DNA of 64,000 bases from Erythrobacter sp. SDW2 (lineage in GTDB: Bacteria > Pseudomonadota > Alphaproteobacteria > Sphingomonadales > Sphingomonadaceae). The notes under the pieces were generated by a model, which saw only the letters and a list, made by a program, of their open reading frames with translations, was not told where the DNA came from and made no database searches. Of this stretch, positions 1-8,753 are shown in pieces. The translations under genes were made by a program, and so were the position numbers. Location of the stretch: the NCBI RefSeq assembly GCF_021431965.1, contig NZ_CP090370.1, forward strand, positions 1,612,001 to 1,676,000, written 5' to 3'. Position 1 is the first letter of the stretch. Each line of letters begins with the position of its first letter.

Positions 1-1
1 C

Positions 2-268
2 GCCTGCGCCATCGGGCCGGGATCGAACTTCAGCGAGAGCTGCACGCTCCAGAAGTTCGAGCGCGAGGGCGAGACGATCTACCGCGTCAACCACCCGGGC
101 GGCGGCTTCCGCATGTTCAACGTTGCAGCGGATGGCAGCGGGATGGTGCCGCATGACGGGGCCGATGGCGCGGTCAACGAGCTGGCCGGGGAGCTGCTCG
201 AAGTGACCGTGGGCGATGAACGCTACCGTTTCCCGATCAAACCCCCGAAACAGGCCAATGCCGAGTAG
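2..268 (+). CDS. Hypothetical protein, C-terminal part (cut by window start)
   Basis: This is an open frame from the window edge to a TAG at 266-268, giving about 88 C-terminal residues. The visible part starts ACAIGPGSNFSESC and ends KPPKQANAE. It contains two cysteines near the edge, a Gly-rich HPGGGFRMFN stretch and many acidic residues. I do not recognise the family. The next gene starts inside its last codons (ATG at 258), so the two are probably cotranscribed and translationally coupled. The N-terminus, including any signal peptide, lies outside the window. Confidence 0.6.
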   Translation, partial: ACAIGPGSNFSESCTLQKFEREGETIYRVNHPGGGFRMFNVAADGSGMVPHDGADGAVNELAGELLEVTVGDERYRFPIKPPKQANAE

Positions 269-1661
269 CGAGTGCCTGCGGCAGGTCCTCACCGTCGCGC
301 AGATGCAGGCGGCGGAGCAGGCGCTGGTCGATGCCGGGACTTCGGTCGACGAGCTTATGCTGCGCGCCGGGAAAGGTGCGGCGGAGTGGGTCTGGCGCAT
401 CGGCGGTGGGCGGCCTGTCACCGTGCTCTGCGGCCCCGGCAACAATGGTGGCGACGGTTATGTCATCGCTGCGGAAATCGCGCGGCGCGGCGGCGCGGTG
501 CGGGTTGTCGCACCGGTTCCGCCGAAAACCGACGCGGCACGCAAGGCTGCCGAGGCCTTCCGCGGCAAGACCATTGCCGAAGCGGACAAGGCCGACGGCG
601 AAGTGCTGGTCGATTGCCTGTTCGGCAGCGGTCTTTCGCGGCCCCTCTCGGCCGAGCATCGCGCCTTGCTGCGCAGGCTTCGGATGGAACACACGCATAG
701 CGTGGCGATCGATGTGCCGAGCGGGGTCGGTGCCGATACCGGCGCGTGGCCCGACGGCATGGCGGCGTGGGATTGCACGCTGGCGCTCGGCGCGTGGAAG
801 CGCGCGCACTGGAGCGGCGAAGCAGCGGTGAAATGCGGAACGCTGAAGCTGATCGATATCGGTATTGGAGACACCGGGACCGCCGAGCGCGTTTCCGGCA
901 AGCCAAAGCTGGCTCGCCCCGCCTGGAATGCCCACAAGTACCGGCGCGGTCTCGTCGGTATAGTTCCGGGCGCCATGCCAGGGGCGAGTGTGCTCGCCGC
1001 GCATGCCGCGATGGGCGCGGGGGCAGGTTATGTGAAGCTGCTGGCCGATGGGCCGACCGCTGCGCCGCCGCCCGATCTTGTGCTCGAGACAGGGGATCTG
1101 GTGCGGCTCCTGGCGGACGACCGGCTGGGCGCTGTGCTGATCGGCCCGGGGCTGGGTCGGGACGAAGCGGCCCGCTTGCGGCTGGCTGCGGTTCTCGGTT
1201 CCGGCAAGCGGCTGGTCATCGATGCCGATGCCTTGCACTTGCTCGATGACGACTTGCTCGAAGGTGCGGACACCTCGCGGATCGTTGTAACGCCGCATGA
1301 GGGTGAACTGGCCAAGCTCTGCAACAGCTTCGGCATCCAGGCGGGAAGCAAGGGCGACCGTTCCGTCGCACTTAACCAGAGCACCGGGCTTACGGTGCTC
1401 GCCAAGGGCCCGGACACGCTGCTCGCCCACGCCGGCGGCGTGCATTATTTTCCGCAAGGATCGAGCTGGCTGTCGGTCGCGGGCAGCGGTGATGTGCTGG
1501 CGGGCATTATCGCAGCGCGGCTGGCTGGCGGGGCGGACCCGGCGACCGCCGCGAGCGAAGGGGTATGGCTGCACCACGAGGCGGCCCGGGCTGCAGGCGT
1601 GGCTTTCTCTGCTTCGGCTCTGGCGCAAGCAGTGACAGAAGCCCTTGAACATTTCCTCTAA
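258..1661 (+). CDS. nnrD: Bifunctional NAD(P)H-hydrate epimerase / ADP-dependent NAD(P)H-hydrate dehydratase
   Basis: This cytosolic repair enzyme of 467 residues epimerises damaged S/R-NAD(P)HX and dehydrates the S form back to NAD(P)H using ADP. The N-terminal YjeF_N half shows GPGNNGGDGYVIA, the nucleotide and cation site of the epimerase. The C-terminal ribokinase-like half shows GPGLGRDEA, VTPHEGELAKL and SVAGSGDVLAG, the usual dehydratase signatures. A longer in-frame start exists at 216, but ATG 258 (MPSSECLRQVLTVAQM) fits the usual N-terminus of the family and overlaps the previous stop, so I chose it. The fused two-domain form is common in bacteria. Confidence 0.93.
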   Translation: MPSSECLRQVLTVAQMQAAEQALVDAGTSVDELMLRAGKGAAEWVWRIGGGRPVTVLCGPGNNGGDGYVIAAEIARRGGAVRVVAPVPPKTDAARKAAEAFRGKTIAEADKADGEVLVDCLFGSGLSRPLSAEHRALLRRLRMEHTHSVAIDVPSGVGADTGAWPDGMAAWDCTLALGAWKRAHWSGEAAVKCGTLKLIDIGIGDTGTAERVSGKPKLARPAWNAHKYRRGLVGIVPGAMPGASVLAAHAAMGAGAGYVKLLADGPTAAPPPDLVLETGDLVRLLADDRLGAVLIGPGLGRDEAARLRLAAVLGSGKRLVIDADALHLLDDDLLEGADTSRIVVTPHEGELAKLCNSFGIQAGSKGDRSVALNQSTGLTVLAKGPDTLLAHAGGVHYFPQGSSWLSVAGSGDVLAGIIAARLAGGADPATAASEGVWLHHEAARAAGVAFSASALAQAVTEALEHFL

Positions 1662-1668
1662 CCAAGCT

Positions 1669-1761
1669 CCGTTCGCCCTGGGCTTGTCCAAGGGCAGCCC
1701 TGCACAGCCGATGGCGCGCACAGAATGGAGAGCAGGGTTTCGACAAGCTCAGCCCGAACGG
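1669..1761. repeat. REP-like palindromic repeat, 'CCGTTCG...CGAACGG' family, copy 1
   Basis: The ends are exact inverted copies (CCGTTCG at 1669-1675, CGAACGG at 1755-1761). The inner arms GGGCTTGTCCAAGGGC and TTTCGACAAGCTCAGCCC continue the near-palindrome. The element fills the gap between nnrD and the RNA methyltransferase. A second member of the same family lies at 59814-59878 between nuoJ and nuoK. Repeats of this sequence type are common between genes in sphingomonads. Confidence 0.75.
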
Positions 1762-1774
1762 TTAAGGGGCAGGG

Positions 1775-2971
1775 GTGAGCGAACCCAACGAAATCATCCG
1801 TATTGCTGCGAAGGGCGACGGCGTCACTGCCGCTGGACAGCATGTGCCCGGCGCTGTTCCGGGCGACCGGATTGCTGCAGATGGCCAGTTGATCCCGGGT
1901 CCGCACCACGTCACGCCGCCCTGCCGCCACTTCTCCACTTGCGGCGGGTGCCAACTCCAGCACGCTGATGAGGCGGCGCTGGCGCAGTTCATCACCGAAC
2001 GCGTGGTCCACGCCGCCGAAGGGCAGGGAATCGTCGCCGACATGGTGGCTCCGGCGCACCTCTCTCCTCCGCACGCGCGTCGGCGCGCAACGCTCCATGC
2101 CCAGCGGCGGGGCGGTTCCGTCCTGCTCGGCTATCGCGAGGCGCGCTCGCACCAGGTCGTCGACCTTGCCGAGTGCCCGGTGCTGCGGCCCGAATTGTTC
2201 GCGCTGGTCGCCACTTTGCGCACAATGCTGGCGCAATGGAGCGGCAAGTTCGCCGCCGATATCGAGCTGGCGCTGGTCGACCAGGGTGTCGTCTGCGGCA
2301 TCAAGGGCCTCCGGGCCGAGGGGCTGGCGCAGACCGAGGCATTGCTTGACTTCGCCCGCGACAACGCGCTGGCCCGACTGACGGTCGATGACGGCTATGG
2401 CCCCGAGACCGTGTGGGAGCCGGAACCCGCGACGATTATGCTGGGCGGGGTGGCAGTAAGCTTCCCTGTTGGCGCGTTCCTGCAAGCGACCGAGGACGGC
2501 GAAGCGGCTCTGGTGGCGGCAGCGAGGGAATGGCTCGCCGGTATCACCCCGATTGCCGACCTGTTCTCCGGCCTCGGCACCTTTGCGCTGGCTTTGGCCG
2601 GGCCGGAGAAGGTCCTCGCCGCAGAGGCCGCGCGCGATGCCCATCTCGCCTGCCAACAGGCTGCGCGCCGGTCAGGCAAGCCGGTGTTCGCCCAGCACCG
2701 CGACCTGTTCCGCAATCCGCTGCTGGCAGAGGAGGTGAGCAAGTTCGGAGCGATCCTGCTCGATCCGCCGCGGGCGGGCGCGCGTGAGCAAGTCGAACAG
2801 ATTGCCCAGAGCAGTGTGGCGCGTGTCGTCTATGTCAGTTGCAACCCGGCCAGCTGGGCCAAGGATGCCAAGCGACTGGTGGACGCCGGGTTCATGCTGA
2901 AGGGAGTGCGCCCGGTGGGGCAGTTCCGCTGGTCGACCCATGTCGAACTGGCGAGCCTTTTCACCCGCTGA
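1775..2971 (+). CDS. Class I SAM-dependent RNA methyltransferase (TrmA/RlmC/RlmD family)
   Basis: The 398-residue protein is a probable uracil-C5 methyltransferase of rRNA or tRNA. A short TRAM-like region (residues about 5-45) is followed by a Cys cluster, C50, C56 and C59 (PCRHFSTCGGCQLQH), plus a later Cys in LAECPV, matching the [4Fe-4S] site of the RlmD group. The Rossmann part has LFSGLGTFALALAG (SAM binding), LLDPPRAGA and VYVSCNPAS, in which C356 is the expected catalytic cysteine. It starts with GTG behind the purine-rich AGGGGCAGGG. Its stop abuts the stop of the convergent hydrolase gene. The exact target nucleotide cannot be read from sequence. Confidence 0.9.
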   Translation: MSEPNEIIRIAAKGDGVTAAGQHVPGAVPGDRIAADGQLIPGPHHVTPPCRHFSTCGGCQLQHADEAALAQFITERVVHAAEGQGIVADMVAPAHLSPPHARRRATLHAQRRGGSVLLGYREARSHQVVDLAECPVLRPELFALVATLRTMLAQWSGKFAADIELALVDQGVVCGIKGLRAEGLAQTEALLDFARDNALARLTVDDGYGPETVWEPEPATIMLGGVAVSFPVGAFLQATEDGEAALVAAAREWLAGITPIADLFSGLGTFALALAGPEKVLAAEAARDAHLACQQAARRSGKPVFAQHRDLFRNPLLAEEVSKFGAILLDPPRAGAREQVEQIAQSSVARVVYVSCNPASWAKDAKRLVDAGFMLKGVRPVGQFRWSTHVELASLFTR

Positions 2972-3751
2972 TCAGGCGCGCAGGACCTCGAGGATCTGCC
3001 TCTCCAGCCAAGCCCCCGCTTCGGGTTCGACCCAGGCATGGCTTGCGCCTTCGCAGCGCTGGACGCGCCCGTCGTCGGCTGGCCAGACGCTGTCGAACAC
3101 CTGCGCGGTGCGGTCGGACTGCGCGAGGACGAATTTCACCGGCCCTTCGAAGCCTTCGATCCCGGCCGCCATGCGTTCGGCAAGGCCGCTGGGGGCAGGG
3201 TCTTCCGTCTTGGAAGCCTGCTTCAAGCCTCTGAATAATTTGAAGATATTGACCCCGCCCGTCAGCAACCGCTTGACCTCCTTGGGATCCTTCAGCTTCT
3301 GCACATAGCGCGCGCGGACGGCGGCCGGGGGCGGGGTGTCGTCGCCGTCATGCTCGATGGTCCACGGGTTGGACAGCACCAGTCCGTCACATCCCGCACC
3401 GCCCGCCAGCATCAGCGCGCTTGCCGCATCGCAATTGCCGAAGGCGATTACCCGGGCGACCGAAGGAGCCATGGCCTTGAAGGCCTCGACCGCAGAACGA
3501 ATGTCGCGTTCGCTGTGTTCGAATCCGCGGTTTTCGCCGGTGCTGTCGCCGATGCCACGCCGGTCATAGCGGAACACCGGGAAACCGGCGCGGGCTATCT
3601 TCGCAGCCAGCGCTGCCTGCCCGGCAAACGCGCCCGAGCGCAATTCGTTGCCGCCGCTGACGATCAGCAGACCTGTGGTCGACGGCGCAGTGTCGAGCGT
3701 GCCCGCCAGCGTGTCATTGCGGCACGCGAAGCTGAGATGCAGGCGGTTCAC
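2972..3751 (-). CDS. Exosortase A system-associated hydrolase 1 (alpha/beta hydrolase)
   Basis: This 259-residue alpha/beta hydrolase is of the type regularly found beside exosortase A genes. Visible elements are the oxyanion region VSGGNELRSGAF, the strand/turn RYDRRGIGDSTG, and the nucleophile elbow AFGNCDAAS, where the usual Ser is replaced by Cys107. A late His (EGASHAWVEPEA) is the probable catalytic base. Cys at the elbow is, as far as I recall, usual in this subfamily. It starts at GTG 3751 and overlaps the stop of hydrolase 2 by four bases (GTGA), so the two are translationally coupled. The substrate is unknown; a role in polysaccharide modification is inferred from context. Confidence 0.85.
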   Translation of the reverse strand: MNRLHLSFACRNDTLAGTLDTAPSTTGLLIVSGGNELRSGAFAGQAALAAKIARAGFPVFRYDRRGIGDSTGENRGFEHSERDIRSAVEAFKAMAPSVARVIAFGNCDAASALMLAGGAGCDGLVLSNPWTIEHDGDDTPPPAAVRARYVQKLKDPKEVKRLLTGGVNIFKLFRGLKQASKTEDPAPSGLAERMAAGIEGFEGPVKFVLAQSDRTAQVFDSVWPADDGRVQRCEGASHAWVEPEAGAWLERQILEVLRA

Positions 3752-4443
3752 ACGACGCCTCCCGCGCTGTCGATCGAAATCGCGATGATCGCCGCGATGG
3801 CGTCGGCCTGTTCGGGATCCTCGTCCGGCTCCGCGCGCAGCCACAGCGGCTTGCCGCCAACCGTGCCCTGGTCGATCTTGCTGCGGATCGGGCTCTCGCC
3901 GGGCTCGGCGACTTCCAGCTGCGTGACGAGATCGGGTCCGAGCTTCCATCCGGCCAGCTCGATCCCGACATTGCGCGCCATCGCCATCAGCTCGTCGCTG
4001 GTTTCCTCGCGGCCCGCCTCCTTCGATGCGATAATGTGCGCCCGCACCATGCCCCGCAGCACCTGCTTGCCGCTGACCGCTGCATAATCCCATCCCGGCA
4101 GGCCGATCGGCACCAACAGCGTGCCCGCGCGCACGGCGAGGTAACGGGTCGGCTTGAAATACGCGACCGCCGCCTTGATCGCGGCGCGCCAGCTGTCGAG
4201 GGTCTGTTCGTTGAGCGGGGCGAGGCTTTCGTTCCAGCCGGGCAAGTCGGGCAGCACGCAATCGATGCCCGACAGGTCGAGCCGGTGCATGACTTCGACC
4301 AGCTGGCGGCGCAGCTTGTTATGCTCGTCGAACAGCGGCGGGATGACCAGCAGGCGGTGCCGCCGATCCTTGCCAGTGAACAAGCGCGCCATTTCGTCCT
4401 GCGTCTCGCCTGACGGCAGCGGGCAGGGCCATTCGGCGAACAT
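3748..4443 (-). CDS. Exosortase A system-associated hydrolase 2
   Basis: The 231-residue protein is related to alpha/beta hydrolases. Family-like segments are VIPPLFDEHNKLRRQLVEV and GIDCVLPDLPGWNESLAPL. Where the nucleophile elbow should be, the sequence reads LAVRAGTLLVP, with no Ser, Cys or Asp in the G-x-N-x-G pattern, so it may lack classical hydrolase activity. It sits between the acyl carrier protein gene (two bases upstream) and hydrolase 1 (four-base overlap). The assignment rests on family resemblance and position; the biochemical role is unknown. Confidence 0.75.
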   Translation of the reverse strand: MFAEWPCPLPSGETQDEMARLFTGKDRRHRLLVIPPLFDEHNKLRRQLVEVMHRLDLSGIDCVLPDLPGWNESLAPLNEQTLDSWRAAIKAAVAYFKPTRYLAVRAGTLLVPIGLPGWDYAAVSGKQVLRGMVRAHIIASKEAGREETSDELMAMARNVGIELAGWKLGPDLVTQLEVAEPGESPIRSKIDQGTVGGKPLWLRAEPDEDPEQADAIAAIIAISIDSAGGVV

Positions 4444-4445
4444 GC

Positions 4446-4757
4446 TCAGCCCGCGATAACTTTGGCTTCGGCAAAGGCGAGCAGGCCGCCATAGGTCTCC
4501 AGCATCTCGCCGTCGACATCGTCGTCCTCGATCAGGATCTCGAGCCGGTCCTCCAGCTCGGTCAGCAGACCGGCGACCGCCATGGAATCGAGTTCGGGCA
4601 GATGGCCGAACAGGCCGGTGTCGTTGTCGAATTCCTCGACATCTTCGGGATCGAGGCCCAGCACGTCGCAGAGCACCGATCGCAGCGCCGCGTCGATCTT
4701 GGCCCGGCTCATGCCGAGCGCGCTGTCTGCATCATTGTTGACCCGATCGGATGCCAT
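4446..4757 (-). CDS. Acyl carrier protein of the exosortase A cluster
   Basis: This 103-residue acidic acyl carrier protein has its expected 4'-phosphopantetheine attachment Ser58 in the ELDSMAV motif. It is longer than a housekeeping ACP (about 80 residues) because of a polar N-terminal extension (MASDRVNNDADSALG). It lies two bases from hydrolase 2 and near the AMP-forming ligase and the GNAT-like protein. Together these suggest that an acyl group is activated, carried on this ACP and transferred within the exopolysaccharide pathway. The acyl group is not known. Such dedicated ACPs are a recurrent part of exosortase A loci. Confidence 0.9.
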   Translation of the reverse strand: MASDRVNNDADSALGMSRAKIDAALRSVLCDVLGLDPEDVEEFDNDTGLFGHLPELDSMAVAGLLTELEDRLEILIEDDDVDGEMLETYGGLLAFAEAKVIAG

Positions 4758-4793
4758 GGTGTTTCCCGACTGCCCCTGAAAGTGGGCCAGCCC

Positions 4794-5783
4794 CTAGCTT
4801 TGCGAGGCTTTGCGCGCAAGCCGGGTAAGGATCCGCTTGCTGAGGGCAGGAAGCGCCTTGGGCTGGACCGGGTCGAGGCAGTCGATCAGGAAGCGCGGGC
4901 GCACCTGCTCCATCCAGTCGGCCTTGTAGCGATCGTTGCCGGTGCCGAAGTCGACCAGCTCGACCTTGTCGATGTCGATCACATGCTCGAACAATGCGGC
5001 GCTCAACGTGGTACCAGCCGATAGGTGCTTCATTTCCTCCAGATGCGCGAGTTTATGGATATAGGCCGTGCCGTTCTCCACGGTCCAGAATTGTGCGGCA
5101 ACGGGTTGCCCAGCGTGCCGTGCGATGGCGAGGCGGATGCGGCCCGCTTCGCCTTCCGCCTCCGCAAAGCGGCGCAGGATGTCCGGCGTGTCCTCGGCCG
5201 GTTTCCAGCTGTGGCTGTAGATTTCCTCATAGGCCGCCCAGGCTGGCGGATCGAAACGGGTCAGAAGCTCGACTTCGACCTTCTTGGCTTTGCGCTTCAG
5301 CGTCGTGCGCATGCGCCCGTCGCGGCTGTTCCAATACTCGGCGAAGCTGCGACCGTTGACCGGAAGCACATGGTTGAAGTCGCATTGCTCGCGATGGACC
5401 AACCATCCTGCCTCACGGAACGCGGTCTCGAGCCTCGTGGCCGAGCCATCCTCGTCCGGCACGGGCGAGAGCGTCACCCGGTGCGACTGGCGGCGCAGGT
5501 CGCGGGCGATCGCGGCGAGCAGGCGGTCACCGTCCGGACCCTCGGGCGCGAGCTGGCGCCAGGTGAAGCTGTACCAGTGCCGCAGCGGCTCGATCCGGCC
5601 ATTGGCGCGGGTCAGCGCAAGCGCGGCGCTGTGCTGCCCGTCGCTCGCCAGCGCGACCAGCGGCGGCGACTGCTCGGCGAGCAGCGCGAACCACTCGGGC
5701 CGGTCGAAAGGCGATGCGGCCAGCGCATTCGTCCCTTGCAAGACGTTAACCCTGTCGTGATAGCTGGCAGCAATCGCAGTCAC
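4794..5783 (-). CDS. GNAT/FemAB-like acyltransferase of the exosortase A cluster
   Basis: The 329-residue protein has a C-terminal acyltransferase fold like the CelD/FemAB-type GNAT group. Recognisable parts are a basic KRKAKKVEVELL stretch, ARHAGQPVAAQFWTVENG, the helix THKLAHLEEMKHLSAGTTL-like region ahead of SAALFEHVID, and LVDFGTGNDRYKADWM. I chose GTG 5783 because GAGGGA lies five bases upstream; a further in-frame GTG at 5801 would almost touch the divergent ligase start at 5804. It probably transfers an acyl or aminoacyl group, perhaps from the neighbouring ACP; that is inference. A second FemAB protein is encoded in the same cluster at 15761-16825. Confidence 0.72.
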   Translation of the reverse strand: MTAIAASYHDRVNVLQGTNALAASPFDRPEWFALLAEQSPPLVALASDGQHSAALALTRANGRIEPLRHWYSFTWRQLAPEGPDGDRLLAAIARDLRRQSHRVTLSPVPDEDGSATRLETAFREAGWLVHREQCDFNHVLPVNGRSFAEYWNSRDGRMRTTLKRKAKKVEVELLTRFDPPAWAAYEEIYSHSWKPAEDTPDILRRFAEAEGEAGRIRLAIARHAGQPVAAQFWTVENGTAYIHKLAHLEEMKHLSAGTTLSAALFEHVIDIDKVELVDFGTGNDRYKADWMEQVRPRFLIDCLDPVQPKALPALSKRILTRLARKASQS

Positions 5784-5803
5784 GAAAATCCCTCGGAACA
5801 CTG

Positions 5804-7330
5804 ATGTCTCACACGCCCGACCCGACGCCCAGGCCGCTCGATCACCTTGCCGAATGCGGCAAGGGCGATGCCCCGGCGCTGGTCCTGCGCGGGGAGACTC
5901 TTAGCTACGAGGACTTAAGAACCCGTGTCGCTGAACTGGCTTCATGGCTGAAGGCTCAGGCTCCTGACGAAGGTGCGCGAATCGCCAGCTGGTCGGCCAA
6001 GGGCGCGCTGACCTGCCTGCTGCCGCTCGCCTGCGCCCGGGCCGGGCTGGTCCATGTGCCGGTCAACCCGCTGCTCAAGCGGGCCCAGGTGGCGCATATT
6101 CTGGCCGACAGCGGATCGGTGATGTTGCTGGGAACGGCGGCGCGGCTCAAGACGCTGGAAGACGGCGATGTTCCCGCGGACTGCGCGATGCTGGACGAAG
6201 CGACGGTATGGCAGGCGGTCACTGCCCAGGACGGGGCGCTTGGCCCCTCGCGGCAGAATCCCGATAATCTCGCAGCGATTCTCTACACCAGCGGCTCGAC
6301 GGGACGGCCCAAGGGGGTGATGCTGAGCCACGCCAACATGTGGCTCGGCGCGGTTTCCGTGAGCAATTACCTTGGGTTGGAGGCCGACGACGTGACGCTG
6401 GCGGTGCTGCCGCTCAGCTTCGACTATGGCCAGAACCAGCTATTTTCGACCTGGTATGCGGGCGGCAGCGTGGTCCCGCTCGATTACCTGTTTCCGAAAG
6501 ATGTGGTGAAGGCCTGTGCCACCCACGGGATCACCACATTGGCTGCGGTTCCGCCGCTGTGGGTCCAGTTGACCGAGATCGAATGGCCTGCCGAAGCGGT
6601 CTCACCGATGCGGCGGCTGACCAATTCCGGCGGCGCGCTGACCGAAGAACTGGTGCGAGAGTTGCGTTCTATCTTCGCGCAAGCAAAGCTTTTTCCGATG
6701 TATGGACTGACCGAGGCGTTCCGTTCGACCTATCTCGACCCGTCACTGGTCGACAGCCACCCGACCTCGATGGGCAAGGCCATTCCCTTCGCGGAAATCC
6801 TTGTCATCGACGATCAGGGTGAGGTCGCCGAAGTCGGCGAGGAAGGCGAACTGGTCCACTGCGGCCCACTGGTGGCGCAAGGCTATTGGCGGGATCCGGT
6901 GCGGACTGGCGAACGCTTCAAACCCGCACCCGAGGTGTCCGAATATGGCGGCATGGCAGTGTGGTCCGGTGACCGGGTAAAGCGCGATATCAATGGTTTG
7001 CTGTACTTTGTCGGCCGTCGCGATGCGATGATCAAGAGCGCCGGCAACCGCATCAGTCCGCAGGAAATCGAGGATGCGGCCCGCGCCACGGGGCTGGTCG
7101 CGGAAGCAGTCGCGCTCGGGGTCAAGGACGAGCGGCTCGGCCATGCGGTGCACCTGGTGGTGCGGGCCCTGGCTGGCGCAGTCGATCCGAAAGACAATCT
7201 TCCCAAGGCTTTGGCGAAGGAACTTCCGAATTTCATGCAACCGCATGTGATCCATTGGCGAACGGTTCTGCCGCTCAATCCGAACGGCAAACTTGACCGT
7301 ACCGCTATCGCACGCGAGATCGGGGCATGA
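5804..7330 (+). CDS. Acyl-CoA ligase (AMP-forming), exosortase A system-associated
   Basis: This ANL-superfamily enzyme of 508 residues adenylates a carboxylic acid and passes it to CoA or the ACP encoded at 4446-4757. The AMP-binding loop LYTSGSTGRPKGVM lies near residues 159-172. MYGLTEAFRSTY matches motif A5, and VWSGDRVKRD with VGRRDAMIKSAGNRISP matches the hinge region. The C-terminal NPNGKLDR carries the conserved catalytic Lys. It opens the rightward arm, its start facing the GNAT gene across a 20-base gap. Its last codons overlap the decarboxylase start (ATGA), coupling the two. Confidence 0.92.
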   Translation: MSHTPDPTPRPLDHLAECGKGDAPALVLRGETLSYEDLRTRVAELASWLKAQAPDEGARIASWSAKGALTCLLPLACARAGLVHVPVNPLLKRAQVAHILADSGSVMLLGTAARLKTLEDGDVPADCAMLDEATVWQAVTAQDGALGPSRQNPDNLAAILYTSGSTGRPKGVMLSHANMWLGAVSVSNYLGLEADDVTLAVLPLSFDYGQNQLFSTWYAGGSVVPLDYLFPKDVVKACATHGITTLAAVPPLWVQLTEIEWPAEAVSPMRRLTNSGGALTEELVRELRSIFAQAKLFPMYGLTEAFRSTYLDPSLVDSHPTSMGKAIPFAEILVIDDQGEVAEVGEEGELVHCGPLVAQGYWRDPVRTGERFKPAPEVSEYGGMAVWSGDRVKRDINGLLYFVGRRDAMIKSAGNRISPQEIEDAARATGLVAEAVALGVKDERLGHAVHLVVRALAGAVDPKDNLPKALAKELPNFMQPHVIHWRTVLPLNPNGKLDRTAIAREIGA

Positions 7331-8571
7331 GCGACAAGGCCCCTGGCAAGCCTCTTGGACCCATCCCCGCAGGCTTCGATACCATAGGCGGGCAGCTCGC
7401 CATCGGAGGAAAAACCGCCGCACAATTGGTTCAACAGGCCGGCGGCACTCCCCTGTTCGTCTATTCGCGCGAGATCATCGCCGCGACCATGGCGCGGCTG
7501 CGCGCGGCCATGCCGGCGCGGCTCCATATCAACTATGCGATCAAGGCCAATTCGCATCCTGATGTGCTGCGCTTCATGGCCGACCTGGTCGATGGCTATG
7601 ACATCGCATCGGGCGGCGAGCTCGAGAAGATCATGGCCGCCGGGATCGATGCCTCGCGGGTCAGCTTTGCCGGACCCGGGAAGCGCGACTGGGAACTGGG
7701 ATCCGCCATTTCAGCGGGTGTCACGCTGAACCTCGAATCCGAAGGCGAGGCGGAGCGTGCTTTGGCAATCGGCGAGCGGCTGGGCGTCACTCCGCACCTC
7801 GCGATCCGCGTCAATCCGAGCTTCGACATGAAGGGTTCGGGCATGAAGATGGGCGGCGGGGCCAAACCCTTCGGCGTCGATGCCGAACGGGTCCCGGCGC
7901 TGGGCCGCCGGATCATCGCAGCCGGGGCCGACTGGCGCGGCCTGCATATTTACACCGGCAGCCAGGCTCTGTCGGCCGATGCGATCGTCGAGACGCAGGC
8001 CAATGTGCTCGACCTGGCGGACCAGATCGCCAGCGAGATCGGGCAGCCACTGCCCAAGCTCAACATGGGCGGCGGCTTCGGCATTCCCTATTTCCACGGC
8101 GACGAACCGCTCGATATCGCTGCCATCGGCGCAGCGCTGGAGGAACGGTTTGGCGACCTTCCGGCCTCGCTCAAGGATGCGCATCTGTGCATCGAGCTTG
8201 GCCGCTATCTCGTCGGCCTCGCTGGCGTTTACCTGTGCCGGATCGTCGATCGCAAGGTCAGCCATGACGAGGTATTCCTGGTCACCGATGGCGGTCTGCA
8301 CCACCAGCTGGCTGCTTCGGGCAACTTCGGCACGGTGGTCCGTCGCAACTATCCGGCAGCCATAGCAACCCGATTCGATACGCCCGCCGACGAGGTCCAG
8401 AACGTCGTCGGATGCCTTTGCACCCCGCTCGACAAGCTTTCGGACAAGGGTTTTCTTCCGCATGCAGAAGTGGGCGATCTCGTGGCCATTTTCTGCGCCG
8501 GGGCCTACGGGGCGAGCGCATCGCCTGCACAATTCCTCGGCCAGGGACCGGCGCTGGAAGTGCTGGTTTAA
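7327..8571 (+). CDS. PLP-dependent decarboxylase, exosortase A system-associated
   Basis: This fold-III (alanine racemase-like) decarboxylase of 414 residues is related to diaminopimelate and ornithine decarboxylases. The PLP lysine is K73 in NYAIKANSHPDVL. The Gly-rich phosphate site is LNMGGGFGIPY, CIELGRYLVGLAG follows, and the C-terminal active-site Cys lies in CLCTPLDKLSDKG. Its start overlaps the ligase stop, so amino-acid decarboxylation and acid activation are probably linked steps. A plausible idea is production of an amine used to decorate the polysaccharide. Substrate specificity cannot be decided from sequence, and it should not be taken as the lysA of the cell. Confidence 0.9.
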   Translation: MSDKAPGKPLGPIPAGFDTIGGQLAIGGKTAAQLVQQAGGTPLFVYSREIIAATMARLRAAMPARLHINYAIKANSHPDVLRFMADLVDGYDIASGGELEKIMAAGIDASRVSFAGPGKRDWELGSAISAGVTLNLESEGEAERALAIGERLGVTPHLAIRVNPSFDMKGSGMKMGGGAKPFGVDAERVPALGRRIIAAGADWRGLHIYTGSQALSADAIVETQANVLDLADQIASEIGQPLPKLNMGGGFGIPYFHGDEPLDIAAIGAALEERFGDLPASLKDAHLCIELGRYLVGLAGVYLCRIVDRKVSHDEVFLVTDGGLHHQLAASGNFGTVVRRNYPAAIATRFDTPADEVQNVVGCLCTPLDKLSDKGFLPHAEVGDLVAIFCAGAYGASASPAQFLGQGPALEVLV

Positions 8572-8753
8572 GCTAACGGCCGCTTAACCTTTACGGCTGC
8601 CCTGTCCCGTTTCGGGAACGCCCGGCACAAGGCGGCCAAGGCTAACAGGATATTCACCTTTTTTGGCGAGAAACGCAGCCAAATCGCAGCGACCCGTCTG
8701 TCCGTAGCTCGTCGGATGGCAGGGTTCATGCACTTGGCCAAGGACGCGTTTCG
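8572..8753. promoter_or_regulatory. Upstream region of the export/chain-length genes
   Basis: This 182-base gap separates the ligase/decarboxylase pair from the export lipoprotein gene. It is the only sizeable gap in the rightward arm, so it probably holds a promoter. A small perfect hairpin (TCCCG-TTT-CGGGA, 8605-8617) lies in it, and AAGGA precedes the ATG at 8754. I could not pick a convincing -35/-10 pair. Confidence 0.35.

Noticed and set aside
7327-8571. Calling the PLP decarboxylase lysA
   Set aside because: It is coupled to the exosortase-linked acyl-CoA ligase and matches the exosortase-associated decarboxylase type.
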